DNA of 11,604 nt from CAZMVU01 sp964569295. GTDB taxonomy: Bacteria > Hydrogenedentota > Hydrogenedentia > Hydrogenedentales > JAGMZX01. Both the position numbers and the translations under genes were made by a program. Below the pieces are notes generated by a model. It saw only the letters and a program-made list of their open reading frames with translations. It searched no databases and was not told the origin of the DNA. Positions 1 to 6,698 of this stretch are shown piece after piece (position 1 is the first letter of the stretch; each line of letters starts with the position of its first letter). The DNA lies in contig CAZMVU010000159.1 in NCBI GenBank assembly GCA_964569295.1, positions 1 to 11,604 on the forward strand, in the 5' to 3' direction.

Positions 1-119
1 TTCTCACAAACGCCAAAAAAGCGGGGACAGTCTTCCAGGTTAACGCGTATGGGCCGCAGGCCCAGGTTATGGATACGCGCTATCCAAGCGCTGAAAGCGT
101 GTATCATAAAGATTTGTAA
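1..119 (+). CDS. C-terminal end of an unidentified protein (partial)
   Basis: Reading from base 3, the + strand is open for 38 codons and ends with TAA at 117-119. The peptide has ordinary protein composition (for example VFQVNAYGPQAQVMDTRYPS, ending VYHKDL). The other + frames are either short or rich in Arg, as antisense or shadow frames usually are. The start and most of the gene lie left of the window, so no family can be assigned. It would converge with the leftward genes that end at 580. Only 38 codons are visible, so an intergenic repeat that happens to be open remains possible. Confidence 0.4.
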   Translation, partial: LTNAKKAGTVFQVNAYGPQAQVMDTRYPSAESVYHKDL

Positions 120-579
120 CTCTGCAATTCTTTAGCCGTTTGCCGTACTTCATGGGGCTTCCCGGTATCGGCGCAGGGAGCGGTTCTGGCCCACCCGCTG
201 TTTCTATCAGTCAAGACGTAGGCGCACTTTGGACTGCGGGGGCTTGCCACCGCTTTTCCCGCAAAGGCCGTGGGTAGACGCTGGCGCGCAAGCCGGGAGA
301 AAAGAGCCCCGTGGCCTCCAGCCCAAGTGGCCTGCTCATGAGCCCGAGAAGGATTCAAGGACACCGCTGGCGACTGTGTACGGTTGCTCTCCCGCCTTGG
401 ACAAATGCATGCACTTCAGCCCACGCGCGCAATAGCGGTGGCAAGCCAACGGCTGCGGACGTCCGCCCCGCCCCCCGTTCACACCAAAAGGTTTGCTGCG
501 CCACCGCGGACGGATGCCGTCTCCGGCACCCGGTAACACAGTGGGCGAGTCGGCAGGCGCGCATGCCACCCGGGGCTGT
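120..579. other. 460-bp intergenic region, apparently non-coding, with inverted hairpin motifs
   Basis: I see no convincing gene here. The open frames on both strands are Arg/Pro/Ala-rich and have no Shine-Dalgarno site or recognisable motif. The segment does hold structure. GGCTTGCCACCGCT at 241-254 is repeated exactly in inverted orientation at 434-447. TGCGGG at 235-240 can pair with CCCGCA at 258-263, enclosing the first copy. A 12-bp perfect palindrome, GCGGACGTCCGC, lies at 455-466. I compared the region by eye with the conserved cores of RNase P RNA, tmRNA, 6S RNA and common riboswitches and did not recognise any. It could be a remnant of a dispersed palindromic repeat or an unknown structured RNA. 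Confidence 0.5.
241..447. repeat. Inverted repeat pair GGCTTGCCACCGCT, 14 bp, 179 bp apart
   Basis: Both 14-base arms (241-254 and 434-447) match perfectly as inverted repeats. Each arm also sits in its own near-palindrome. The left one reads GCGG-G-GGC, TT, GCC-A-CCGC at 236-253 with one mismatch. The right one is a poorer hairpin around GGC-AA-GCC. This looks like two diverged, opposed copies of a REP-like palindromic unit. Long-range pairing within one RNA is the alternative. Confidence 0.5.
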
Positions 580-1077
580 TCACTTGTAGCGGTAGTTCTT
601 GATAATGGGGGGACCGGCAGGGTTGATGCGGCTGGTGGGGGTGTTTGCGCGCTTTTCATCCAGGACAGCGATGAGGCTGCGGATGCTGCTGGGATCCACG
701 CGCGTGGGCGCTTCTTCCGCATTTTCATAGGCCTCGTCAGCGGCGGTGCGCAGGTCGTACAACGCATCGAGCTGGCAATGCAGACAGACTTGTTGACCCT
801 CGAGCGGAGGCCGGCGCTGGCAATACGCACATAGCGTACCACCATCAATGTGGCGGACCGGGCCGGAGGGCGTGGGTGGAACGCGTCCCCCCGTCTCCTC
901 TTCCGAATCTCGTGCCTTCGGTTGGCGATCCGCCGCATTCGAGACGGCGGGGCCCGGTTTGTCCTCCACGGGGTTTACGTTGCGGCAGGCCGAGCAGAGC
1001 CCGCCGGGCATACCCGGCGACACAATACGTCCGCAGCCCCGGCAATGGGCCACATCATATGAATCACTTCCGGCCAT
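580..1077 (-). CDS. Hypothetical protein with two zinc-ribbon motifs
   Basis: This is a 165-residue protein that I do not recognise as a named family. Two four-cysteine clusters are visible: C12-x2-C15 with C28-x2-C31, and C83-x2-C86 with C98-x2-C101. Each has the spacing of a zinc ribbon, so two structural zinc sites are likely. The segment between them (about 35-80) is Pro/Glu/Arg-rich and probably disordered. Residues 102-142 look helical. The C-terminus (GPPIIKNYRYK) is basic. There is no signal peptide or membrane segment. The ATG lies inside the end of coaE with a 14-bp overlap in another frame (1064-1077), so the two genes are almost certainly co-transcribed and perhaps translationally coupled. 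No terminator is visible just after the stop. A role in protein or nucleic-acid contacts is only a guess from the fold type. Confidence 0.75.
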   Translation of the reverse strand: MAGSDSYDVAHCRGCGRIVSPGMPGGLCSACRNVNPVEDKPGPAVSNAADRQPKARDSEEETGGRVPPTPSGPVRHIDGGTLCAYCQRRPPLEGQQVCLHCQLDALYDLRTAADEAYENAEEAPTRVDPSSIRSLIAVLDEKRANTPTSRINPAGPPIIKNYRYK

Positions 1078-1663
1078 TCATAGCCGCCACGATCTCGTCC
1101 ACTTGCGCGTGGAGTGTTTCGACGGGGCCGGTGTTCTCGATAACCCAGTCGGCCAAGGGGGCTTTGTACTCTGGCGGGGTCTGGGCATCGATACGCCGGT
1201 TCGCCTCGCCCTGGGTCATACCGCGGCGCTCGATCAGCCGCTGCAGCCGCTCCTCGCGCGGACACAACACGAGGATCAGGCCTTCGAGCCACGGCTCACG
1301 CTGGCCATTTTCGGCAAGCAGGGCGGCATCAAGAATCGTTCGTTCTTCGCCCGCTTGCGATAATGCCCGCACTTGGTGCGCTATCTCCGCGAAAATGGCC
1401 GGATGCACAATTTCGTTCAGCTTCGCCAGCGCCGCGGGATCACCGAACACGCGTTCACTGACTTTTTTCCTGTCTATTATACCGTCTGTCAGGATGTCCG
1501 TGCCGAAGTGTTCGACGAGCGGCCCCGCCGCGGCGCCGCCCGGCCCGATAACCTCGTGGCCGGCCGCGTCCGCGTCGATGACCGGAACGCCTTGTTCCGC
1601 GAATCGGCGCGCCGCCTCGGATTTGCCGCTGCCCACGCCGCCCGTTAGCCCGTAGATTCTCAT
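1064..1663 (-). CDS. coaE: Dephospho-CoA kinase
   Basis: The 199-residue protein matches CoaE in length and motifs. CoaE phosphorylates the 3'-hydroxyl of dephospho-CoA with ATP, the last cytoplasmic step of coenzyme A synthesis. The Walker A loop GGVGSGKS is at residues 8-15. The substrate-site pattern VIDADxxxH follows at about 28-35, EIVHP falls near 84-88, and the strand ILDAALLAE near 109-117 corresponds to the family's D-x-PLLFE motif. The lid region RRGMTQGEANRRI is near 145-157. The ATG at 1661-1663 directly precedes the P-loop strand, as is normal. Its Shine-Dalgarno site is weak: AGGAAGGGG lies about 15 bases upstream. The gene follows the PKD lipoprotein gene by 77 bp and overlaps the zinc-ribbon gene. 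A second weak promoter may lie in the 77-bp gap. Confidence 0.96.
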   Translation of the reverse strand: MRIYGLTGGVGSGKSEAARRFAEQGVPVIDADAAGHEVIGPGGAAAGPLVEHFGTDILTDGIIDRKKVSERVFGDPAALAKLNEIVHPAIFAEIAHQVRALSQAGEERTILDAALLAENGQREPWLEGLILVLCPREERLQRLIERRGMTQGEANRRIDAQTPPEYKAPLADWVIENTGPVETLHAQVDEIVAAMNGRK

Positions 1664-1693
1664 GGCGAAACCATTTGGCCCCTTCCTGGAGAC

Positions 1694-1724
1694 AAGATAC
1701 CACGGTTCGGTGGGCGGGCGTCAA
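1694..1724 (-). promoter_or_regulatory. Possible weak promoter for coaE
   Basis: On the minus strand a TTGACG box (1719-1724) is followed 19 bp later by TATCTT (1694-1699), or 18 bp later by GTATCT. The spacing is longer than ideal and the predicted transcript start would nearly overlap AGGAAGGGG, so this is tentative. It would let coaE be expressed independently of the lipoprotein gene. Confidence 0.3.
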
Positions 1725-1740
1725 TGTAGAAGCGGCGTAA

Positions 1741-3372
1741 TCAAGACCCGTCACCTGCCGGATAGGCCGTGGCTTCGGCACGGTTGCTGTACAGGGGGCC
1801 GCCCGATTCGCGATACTCCACGTGCCCGCTGAATTCCTGCGGCCCCGCACTGTCCAAAGCCGGAATGACGTAGTACTGCAATGAAAGGGGAAAAGCGGGA
1901 ATCTGAATCCACATGAAGTTCATGGTTTCCGGTTCGCTGGGGCGCGACCCCGCAATGGCCGGCTGGACGGTGGTACCGGCGGCCAGGCCATCATAAGTCC
2001 AGCCGCGTGGAACAGTGTCCGTCATGGCCAACGCCGTCAACGTTCCCGCCCCCGTGTAGTCTGCCGTCAGTTCTACGAGAAATCGCTCGCCAGGCGTATA
2101 CATATCCTCTTCGGGGAAGGCGCGGGTCATCTGCATGGGAATCGGGTCATCTCCCACATAATCGCTCACCAGGAACATGTCCATGAAACGTGTGGTGTGT
2201 ATCGTGCCGTCCACGTCCAACAGGACCACCCCGGATACGCTCGACGCGTACGGGCGTGCGCCTTCGGGCATGGCCAGGGAATAGGAGAAGGTGAAGGGCA
2301 TGGCCATCTCGCCGGGCCAGTAGAACTCGACCCGCCGGCATTCCGGCTGATCGCGGACGGTGGGGGGCAGGTTGGCCTCGTCCCCTGCGACGTCGAGGTA
2401 GGTGTATCCTCTTGGCACCTCGGCGATAACGGAAACACCATCGTACACGGCATCTTCGTCTCCCAAGGTAACCTCGACCGTCAGGTCTTCCGTGTGCACG
2501 GGTTCGCCCCCTTCGGGCGCCAACTCCACATGCAGATCGCCCGCCGGCGCTCCCACGACGTCGTTGCTGCCGCAGTCGTCATCTGCCGAGAAGACCAGCC
2601 GCTCTTCACGTTCACCAGAGGCGACACCAACCGTTGTCTTCTCGAGCGGCATCCCATACAGAACCTTTGGGCCTCCATCTTCTTCCGGCACGGCCAGGCG
2701 GTAACGCAGGGTCAGCGGCAAGGTGGGGGCGTCGAGCCAGAAGAACTCGACCCGGCCATCTTCGCTCAGGTCCATGGTTACCGTCGGCTCAGCGGTGGTC
2801 CCCGCTTCGATTCCGGCAAACACCCACCCTTCGGGCACGCCCTCGATTTGCCCCACCGCATCGGGCGGTGCATCTCCCGCGTAGTCCAGTTGCACCTCGA
2901 CCAGCAGCGTGCCGCCCGGCGGATAGAAATTGCCGTCCGGGAAATCATGGGTGGAAAGCACATCCAGCGATTTCACGGCGGGCATGGCGGCCCGCGCCAG
3001 TGGTGTGGCCTTCGCGGCAGCCGGCATGGCTACCGCCACATGCCCCGTGGCCACATCCGACCCGGCATTGTTCACCACCGCCAGCGCCACGGGATACTCC
3101 CCAGGCAGGTAAAAGGTTTGTGTCGGATCACGTTCGAAGCTGTGCGCCGCGAAGCCAAAGCTCCATACCCGCGCACGAATGTCAGATGCGCCCGGGGCCG
3201 AAGCATCCTGGAAGGTTACCGCGAGCGGCGCATCGCCTTGCTCAGGCGCGGCGGTAAACGCGGCCCTCGGCAGCACAGGGCATCCGGCCAAACCGGCCAC
3301 CACCAGGGCGCACAGCGGGAGCAGGAAAAGCCTGCGTACAGGAATGAAGCAGAAAGAGTGTTTGTTTCGCAT
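1741..3372 (-). CDS. PKD-domain lipoprotein with three diverged repeats
   Basis: This is a 543-residue predicted lipoprotein. The N-terminus has basic residues, a hydrophobic stretch and a lipobox (GLAGC) with Cys31 as the lipidated residue, so it should be anchored on the outer side of the inner membrane or in the outer membrane. Residues about 38-114 form a PKD-type beta-sandwich (FTAAPEQGDAPLAVTFQD, then VWSFGF and PGEYPVALAVVN). After a linker, three segments of about 110-120 residues (roughly 143-255, 280-390 and 418-535) share a pattern: VPxGWxxxG, AGTT, a Phe-x-Trp strand, then PLxLxYxxxxP. These look like tandem immunoglobulin-like adhesive or structural modules. No catalytic motif is seen. 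I chose the ATG at 3370-3372 because AAGGGG lies 6 bases upstream; an in-frame GTG at 3390 would add six residues. A good promoter lies just upstream. Binding to sugars or surfaces is inferred from the fold alone. Confidence 0.85.
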   Translation of the reverse strand: MRNKHSFCFIPVRRLFLLPLCALVVAGLAGCPVLPRAAFTAAPEQGDAPLAVTFQDASAPGASDIRARVWSFGFAAHSFERDPTQTFYLPGEYPVALAVVNNAGSDVATGHVAVAMPAAAKATPLARAAMPAVKSLDVLSTHDFPDGNFYPPGGTLLVEVQLDYAGDAPPDAVGQIEGVPEGWVFAGIEAGTTAEPTVTMDLSEDGRVEFFWLDAPTLPLTLRYRLAVPEEDGGPKVLYGMPLEKTTVGVASGEREERLVFSADDDCGSNDVVGAPAGDLHVELAPEGGEPVHTEDLTVEVTLGDEDAVYDGVSVIAEVPRGYTYLDVAGDEANLPPTVRDQPECRRVEFYWPGEMAMPFTFSYSLAMPEGARPYASSVSGVVLLDVDGTIHTTRFMDMFLVSDYVGDDPIPMQMTRAFPEEDMYTPGERFLVELTADYTGAGTLTALAMTDTVPRGWTYDGLAAGTTVQPAIAGSRPSEPETMNFMWIQIPAFPLSLQYYVIPALDSAGPQEFSGHVEYRESGGPLYSNRAEATAYPAGDGS

Positions 3373-3411
3373 TGTTTTCCCCTTCGCCACGATTTATTGA
3401 TCACACCTATC

Positions 3412-3440
3412 ACAGTACGCCCAAAGGGGCTGGTTGTCAA
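3412..3440 (-). promoter_or_regulatory. Sigma70-type promoter for the PKD lipoprotein-coaE unit
   Basis: On the minus strand TTGACA (3435-3440) is followed by a 17-bp spacer and TACTGT (3412-3417). The expected start is near 3405, giving a leader of about 33 nt that contains the AAGGGG ribosome site. The -35 is consensus and the spacing ideal. The palindromic overlap CCCCTTTGGGCG within the spacer could bind a regulator, but nothing proves it. Confidence 0.75.
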
Positions 3441-3486
3441 GAAGGATGGGGGGCTTGTCTGGTGATAGGACGGATGGCGACAAGGA

Positions 3487-3519
3487 GGACGTTGCGGGTA
3501 ACGTCCCTCCCGGCGTTAC
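3487..3519 (-). terminator. Overlapping hairpins after the glycosidase gene, possible terminator
   Basis: Two perfect stems share bases. GGACGTT/AACGTCC (3487-3493 with 3500-3506, 6-nt loop) and GTAACG/CGTTAC (3498-3503 with 3514-3519) cannot form together. They lie 9-41 bp downstream of the glycosidase stop and upstream of the next promoter, where a terminator is expected. No T-run follows on the minus strand (CTCCTTGTC), so intrinsic termination would be weak. Confidence 0.35.
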
Positions 3520-3527
3520 GCCCGCCG

Positions 3528-6200
3528 CTACCGCACCGGCGCCGGTTCGGGCGGGGGCGGCTCGGTGCGCACGACCTCGAGGAGGATGTCGGAAGTAACA
3601 AGCATGGGCTTGCGGGCCTGAAGGTAGAGCTCCTGGCAGCCGCCGTCGGGGCGCAACAGGTGATTCACAGGCACGGGTTCTCCGCCGACTTCCCGCAGCG
3701 ACACCCGCACGGCCGGCACGTCTTTGGGTACCCGCAGCGAGAAGGAGGACACCTGGATCGGGCTGTCAAGGCGCACGCGCAGGCGTTGCCGGTAACCTTC
3801 GTGATCGTCGACCTTGTAATTGAGCCAGCCGAGACACACGGGGGTCACCAAGGGCGCACTCAAGCTGGGAACGCCTTCCGGCAAGTTCGGCTTGATGCAC
3901 AGGTGCTGGTCGGGGGCGTGGAAGAAGAACCCCTCGATGGCGTAGAGCAGGTACCAGCCACTGAGTACGGAAGCATGGCGGCCGGGGCCCCCGGGCGGCG
4001 GCGCACCCCGTGCGATGTCCCACTTCTCGGGAAAGTCAAACACTGTTCCCGTGGCCTTGCGTATTGCTTTCCAAGCGCGTTCGACCAGCCTCACCGCCTC
4101 GCTCACGCGCCCGCGGTAGGCGAGCAGGCTGGCGAGGTGCCCCATCATGTAACCCGGCCAGGCATAGTGTGCTTCGCAAGGCGGCGCATCGGAGAGACCC
4201 GCGTTGTCACAGGGGCTGCCGTCGGGAAGGCGTGCGGCAACGACATGGCCGCTTTCCCTATTCAACGTGAGGATACGGTCGAGCGCACGGTCGATATGCG
4301 CCCGCACGAAGAGTCCTTCGACGCCCATAAACGCGGCGTACCAGGGGCCGGTGAGCTGTGCGGTATGGCAGGCGGCGGCATTGGGGCCGGCATCGCCATG
4401 GAAAAGGTGGTAGTACCCCTCGGCATCGTGCCAGTAGCGGCGTTCGAAACTGGCCGCGGCGCGTTTGCACAGCAGGGTGAAGCGTTGAGCTTCCGCGGGA
4501 TTGTGCAGCTTCTCCGCGAGAAAAGCCATGCCGCGCAGGGCGACCACCCACAGCCCGGCCGCGATGCACGTCAGGCCATACCCGGCCACACCGTCATAGG
4601 TGGCGCTCGGCTGGCCGGCACAGTCGGGCAGACCATCGCCATCACGGTCCAGCGCCGCCACCGCCGCACTGACAGCGCGCAGAACGGGATACAGATCCTG
4701 CACGCGCGCGACTTTGCCGGTAAGCAGGAAATCGCGGTAAGCCATCACCACAAAGGCGGCGGCCAATTCGGTGCGCAGAGGCGCCGGGTGGTTGAGCTCG
4801 AACTGATGCAGGCACCACGCACCCAGGTCGCGTGGGAGACGTCCGGTCGATTGGGGCTGTTCAGCACGTCCGATAAGCAGGAGCTCGAGTTCGGCAAAGC
4901 GGGGATAAAACAGAACTTCTCCCAGCGAACTGTACAATCGGTTATCGAGGCAGGCGGTGCGGGGCGCGTCCGGACTCTGCACCATGCCGAACGCCTCGTT
5001 GTAGGTAAGAAAGGTGTTCGTCGCGAATACATGCAGACTGTTGAGCAGGAACATATTGAGCCATGGCGGCAGCGAAGCTTTGCGCAGGCGTTTCTGCCAA
5101 CTCCGGATCGACGCCGCGAAATAGTTGACGTACTTGACGGCGTGCGTCGCGATCTCTTCGATGCTGCGGCGCGTACCGGTGTATGCCGTGCCCATGTTCG
5201 TGCCGGCAACCTCGAAGTGCGGGCAATACCACGCGAAGATGAACTCGAACTGATGCGCGGCCCCGGGGGCGAGCGTCACCGTGCCGCAGGCGCTGCCGCA
5301 GCCATGGGGGCTGGGGCCCGGCTCCTGGGCGCCGCCCAAGTCGCCCGCCTCTTCAAACTGTGCCCATTGCGCCGCGGCCGCTTTGGGGTCCGCCGGGTCC
5401 CACGCAGCCAGCGTCACCGTCATGTCTTCGGTCGCCCGCAGTACGATCATGTGCCGGCCATCGGCATTGGTCTTCGGCGGCCTGTCATCGCCGAAGCACA
5501 CCGCGTTGTTCGGCGGCAGATTCTCCGTTTGTGGCGGCGGCGCTTCGCCGGCACGCCCCGGCGCCGCCTGGACTTCCGAGGGGGCCGGTCCTTCCCGCTG
5601 CTTGTACACCTTCCGGTAACGGCGCTCTTCTTCGATGAGGTGAAAGGTGCAGGGCGCCGCGGTTTCCGGCGCACGCGCCCCCGTATGCCCCACGAGATTC
5701 TCGAGGCAGAACGCCAGCGAGACCGTCATGGGCGCATCCGTCGTATTTTCGATGCGGGCCATCGTAAACAACACCGGCAGCATCGACCCGTCGTAATCAA
5801 AGGGGGCCATAGGCCCGAAGTGGGACCACCGCACCGTGGCCGGGCAGGCCGGATCTTCCAGCCGGTAGTGCGCCGTGGGGTACACGCCGCGCCACACCAA
5901 GGCGGCCGCCTCGATTAACGGGGGCCCCGCACTTTCGCCGGACACACCGGCATCGGCCAATTGCAGGCGGCGGCAATAGACCGTGTCGCCCACACCGAGG
6001 CGCAGGGCCAGGAAGGTGTGTTCCGAACGCGCGATGCGTTCGTGGGCTCCGCGGTTGTTGTTTATGGAAAACTGGTAAAATCGCGCATCGCGCCCGAGCT
6101 CGACCGCGCCAGCGCCCACACCGCCCAAAGGTACCGGGCCGGCACGATGCGTTGCGTCGTGCTTTGGTGCAACGGACTCGAGTAGATCATCAGGCGCCAC
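3528..6200 (-). CDS. GH116 / GBA2-like (DUF608) glycoside hydrolase family protein
   Basis: The 890-residue protein fits the two-domain layout of GBA2-type beta-glucosidases (GH116). An N-terminal beta-sandwich domain (about 20-330) opens with PLGGVGAGAVELG, like the family's GVPLGGxGxGxIGRG. An alpha/alpha-barrel domain (about 370-770) holds NSLHVFATNTFLTYNEAFGM, TYDGVAGYG followed by GLWVVAL, and TAQLTGPWY. The acid/base Asp of the family probably corresponds to D536 in TYDG. The segment FGMVQSPDAPRTACLDNRLY aligns, from memory, with the family's F-x-x-x-E nucleophile segment, but has Gln408 where Glu is expected, so activity is uncertain. No signal peptide is present, so the protein is probably cytoplasmic. 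Residues 201-235 are a Pro/Ala-rich insert. The start is GTG (6198-6200), with AGAGGGGGG about 6 bases upstream. It follows rimI by 15 bp and is likely co-transcribed with tsaB-rimI. Confidence 0.85.
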   Translation of the reverse strand: MAPDDLLESVAPKHDATHRAGPVPLGGVGAGAVELGRDARFYQFSINNNRGAHERIARSEHTFLALRLGVGDTVYCRRLQLADAGVSGESAGPPLIEAAALVWRGVYPTAHYRLEDPACPATVRWSHFGPMAPFDYDGSMLPVLFTMARIENTTDAPMTVSLAFCLENLVGHTGARAPETAAPCTFHLIEEERRYRKVYKQREGPAPSEVQAAPGRAGEAPPPQTENLPPNNAVCFGDDRPPKTNADGRHMIVLRATEDMTVTLAAWDPADPKAAAAQWAQFEEAGDLGGAQEPGPSPHGCGSACGTVTLAPGAAHQFEFIFAWYCPHFEVAGTNMGTAYTGTRRSIEEIATHAVKYVNYFAASIRSWQKRLRKASLPPWLNMFLLNSLHVFATNTFLTYNEAFGMVQSPDAPRTACLDNRLYSSLGEVLFYPRFAELELLLIGRAEQPQSTGRLPRDLGAWCLHQFELNHPAPLRTELAAAFVVMAYRDFLLTGKVARVQDLYPVLRAVSAAVAALDRDGDGLPDCAGQPSATYDGVAGYGLTCIAAGLWVVALRGMAFLAEKLHNPAEAQRFTLLCKRAAASFERRYWHDAEGYYHLFHGDAGPNAAACHTAQLTGPWYAAFMGVEGLFVRAHIDRALDRILTLNRESGHVVAARLPDGSPCDNAGLSDAPPCEAHYAWPGYMMGHLASLLAYRGRVSEAVRLVERAWKAIRKATGTVFDFPEKWDIARGAPPPGGPGRHASVLSGWYLLYAIEGFFFHAPDQHLCIKPNLPEGVPSLSAPLVTPVCLGWLNYKVDDHEGYRQRLRVRLDSPIQVSSFSLRVPKDVPAVRVSLREVGGEPVPVNHLLRPDGGCQELYLQARKPMLVTSDILLEVVRTEPPPPEPAPVR

Positions 6201-6215
6201 AGAATTCCCCCCTCT

Positions 6216-6698
6216 TTATTCGTGCTCCGATCCATCGGGTGGATCGAGTTCACGCACCATCACCACCGCCGATTCGCGTGCACGTGCATAATAGCCTTGC
6301 CGCAGACCGATGTGCTCAAACCCGAGGGATTCATAGAGCCGGCGCGCAGCGGCATTGCTTTCACGCACCTCGAGACGCACCGACTGCGCACCGAGCCGGC
6401 GGCCGAGCCGGAAGAGATGCGCCATTACTTCCCGGCCGAAGCCCTGCCGCCGAAACCGCGCGAGCACCGTCACTTTCGTAATGTGGATTTCATCGATAAG
6501 CAGCCAGAAACCACCATAGCCCACCACCTCCCCCTCAGCGAAGGCCACATAGAAATGCGAGGTGCGGTTGCGGATTTCCTGCAAAAACATGCCGGCTGTC
6601 CACGGATCGGGGTATGCTTCCTCTTCCGCCGTGAGCAACTGCGGTATGTGTTGTTCCGTGAGCGGCTCAAAATGCAGCGTGGACTCGGACACACTCAT
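6216..6698 (-). CDS. rimI: Ribosomal protein alanine N-acetyltransferase (RimI, GNAT family)
   Basis: This is a 160-residue GNAT protein. The acetyl-CoA pyrophosphate loop is R83-R-Q-G-F-G88 after strand HITKVTVLARF. The RimI C-terminal signature LEVRESNAAARRLYESLGF (about 109-127) is followed by GLRQGYY. RimI acetylates the N-terminal alanine of ribosomal protein S18 in E. coli, and homologues also modify other proteins. I chose the ATG at 6696-6698 because it overlaps the tsaB stop as ATGA; the same frame extends upstream inside tsaB with Arg/Gly-rich sequence that is not conserved-looking. tsaB-rimI adjacency is very common in bacteria and supports both calls. The acidic tail (PPDGSEHE) is unremarkable. 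The typical Glu-Asp pair after YY is replaced by RESAVVM, so substrate preference may differ. Confidence 0.93.
   Translation of the reverse strand: MSVSESTLHFEPLTEQHIPQLLTAEEEAYPDPWTAGMFLQEIRNRTSHFYVAFAEGEVVGYGGFWLLIDEIHITKVTVLARFRRQGFGREVMAHLFRLGRRLGAQSVRLEVRESNAAARRLYESLGFEHIGLRQGYYARARESAVVMVRELDPPDGSEHE

Noticed and set aside
120..579. RNase P RNA, tmRNA, 6S RNA or a cobalamin/TPP riboswitch
   Set aside because: None of the conserved core sequences that I know for these RNAs could be found on either strand; only generic pairing is seen.
336..938. 200-codon minus-strand frame overlapping the zinc-ribbon gene
   Set aside because: Arg/Pro-rich, no motif, and it runs through most of the structured non-coding region. 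The overlapping frame has two regular cysteine clusters and a sensible overlap with coaE.
2197..3465. 422-codon open frame on the + strand opposite the PKD lipoprotein
   Set aside because: His/Arg/Gly-rich composition with no domain or ribosome site; it mirrors the codon bias of the real minus-strand gene.
3372..5918. 848-codon open frame on the + strand opposite the glycosidase and lipoprotein promoter
   Set aside because: It is antisense to a gene with clear family motifs, is rich in Arg/His/Gly, has no recognisable domain, and overlaps the promoter at 3412-3440. GC-rich genes commonly leave such open antisense frames.
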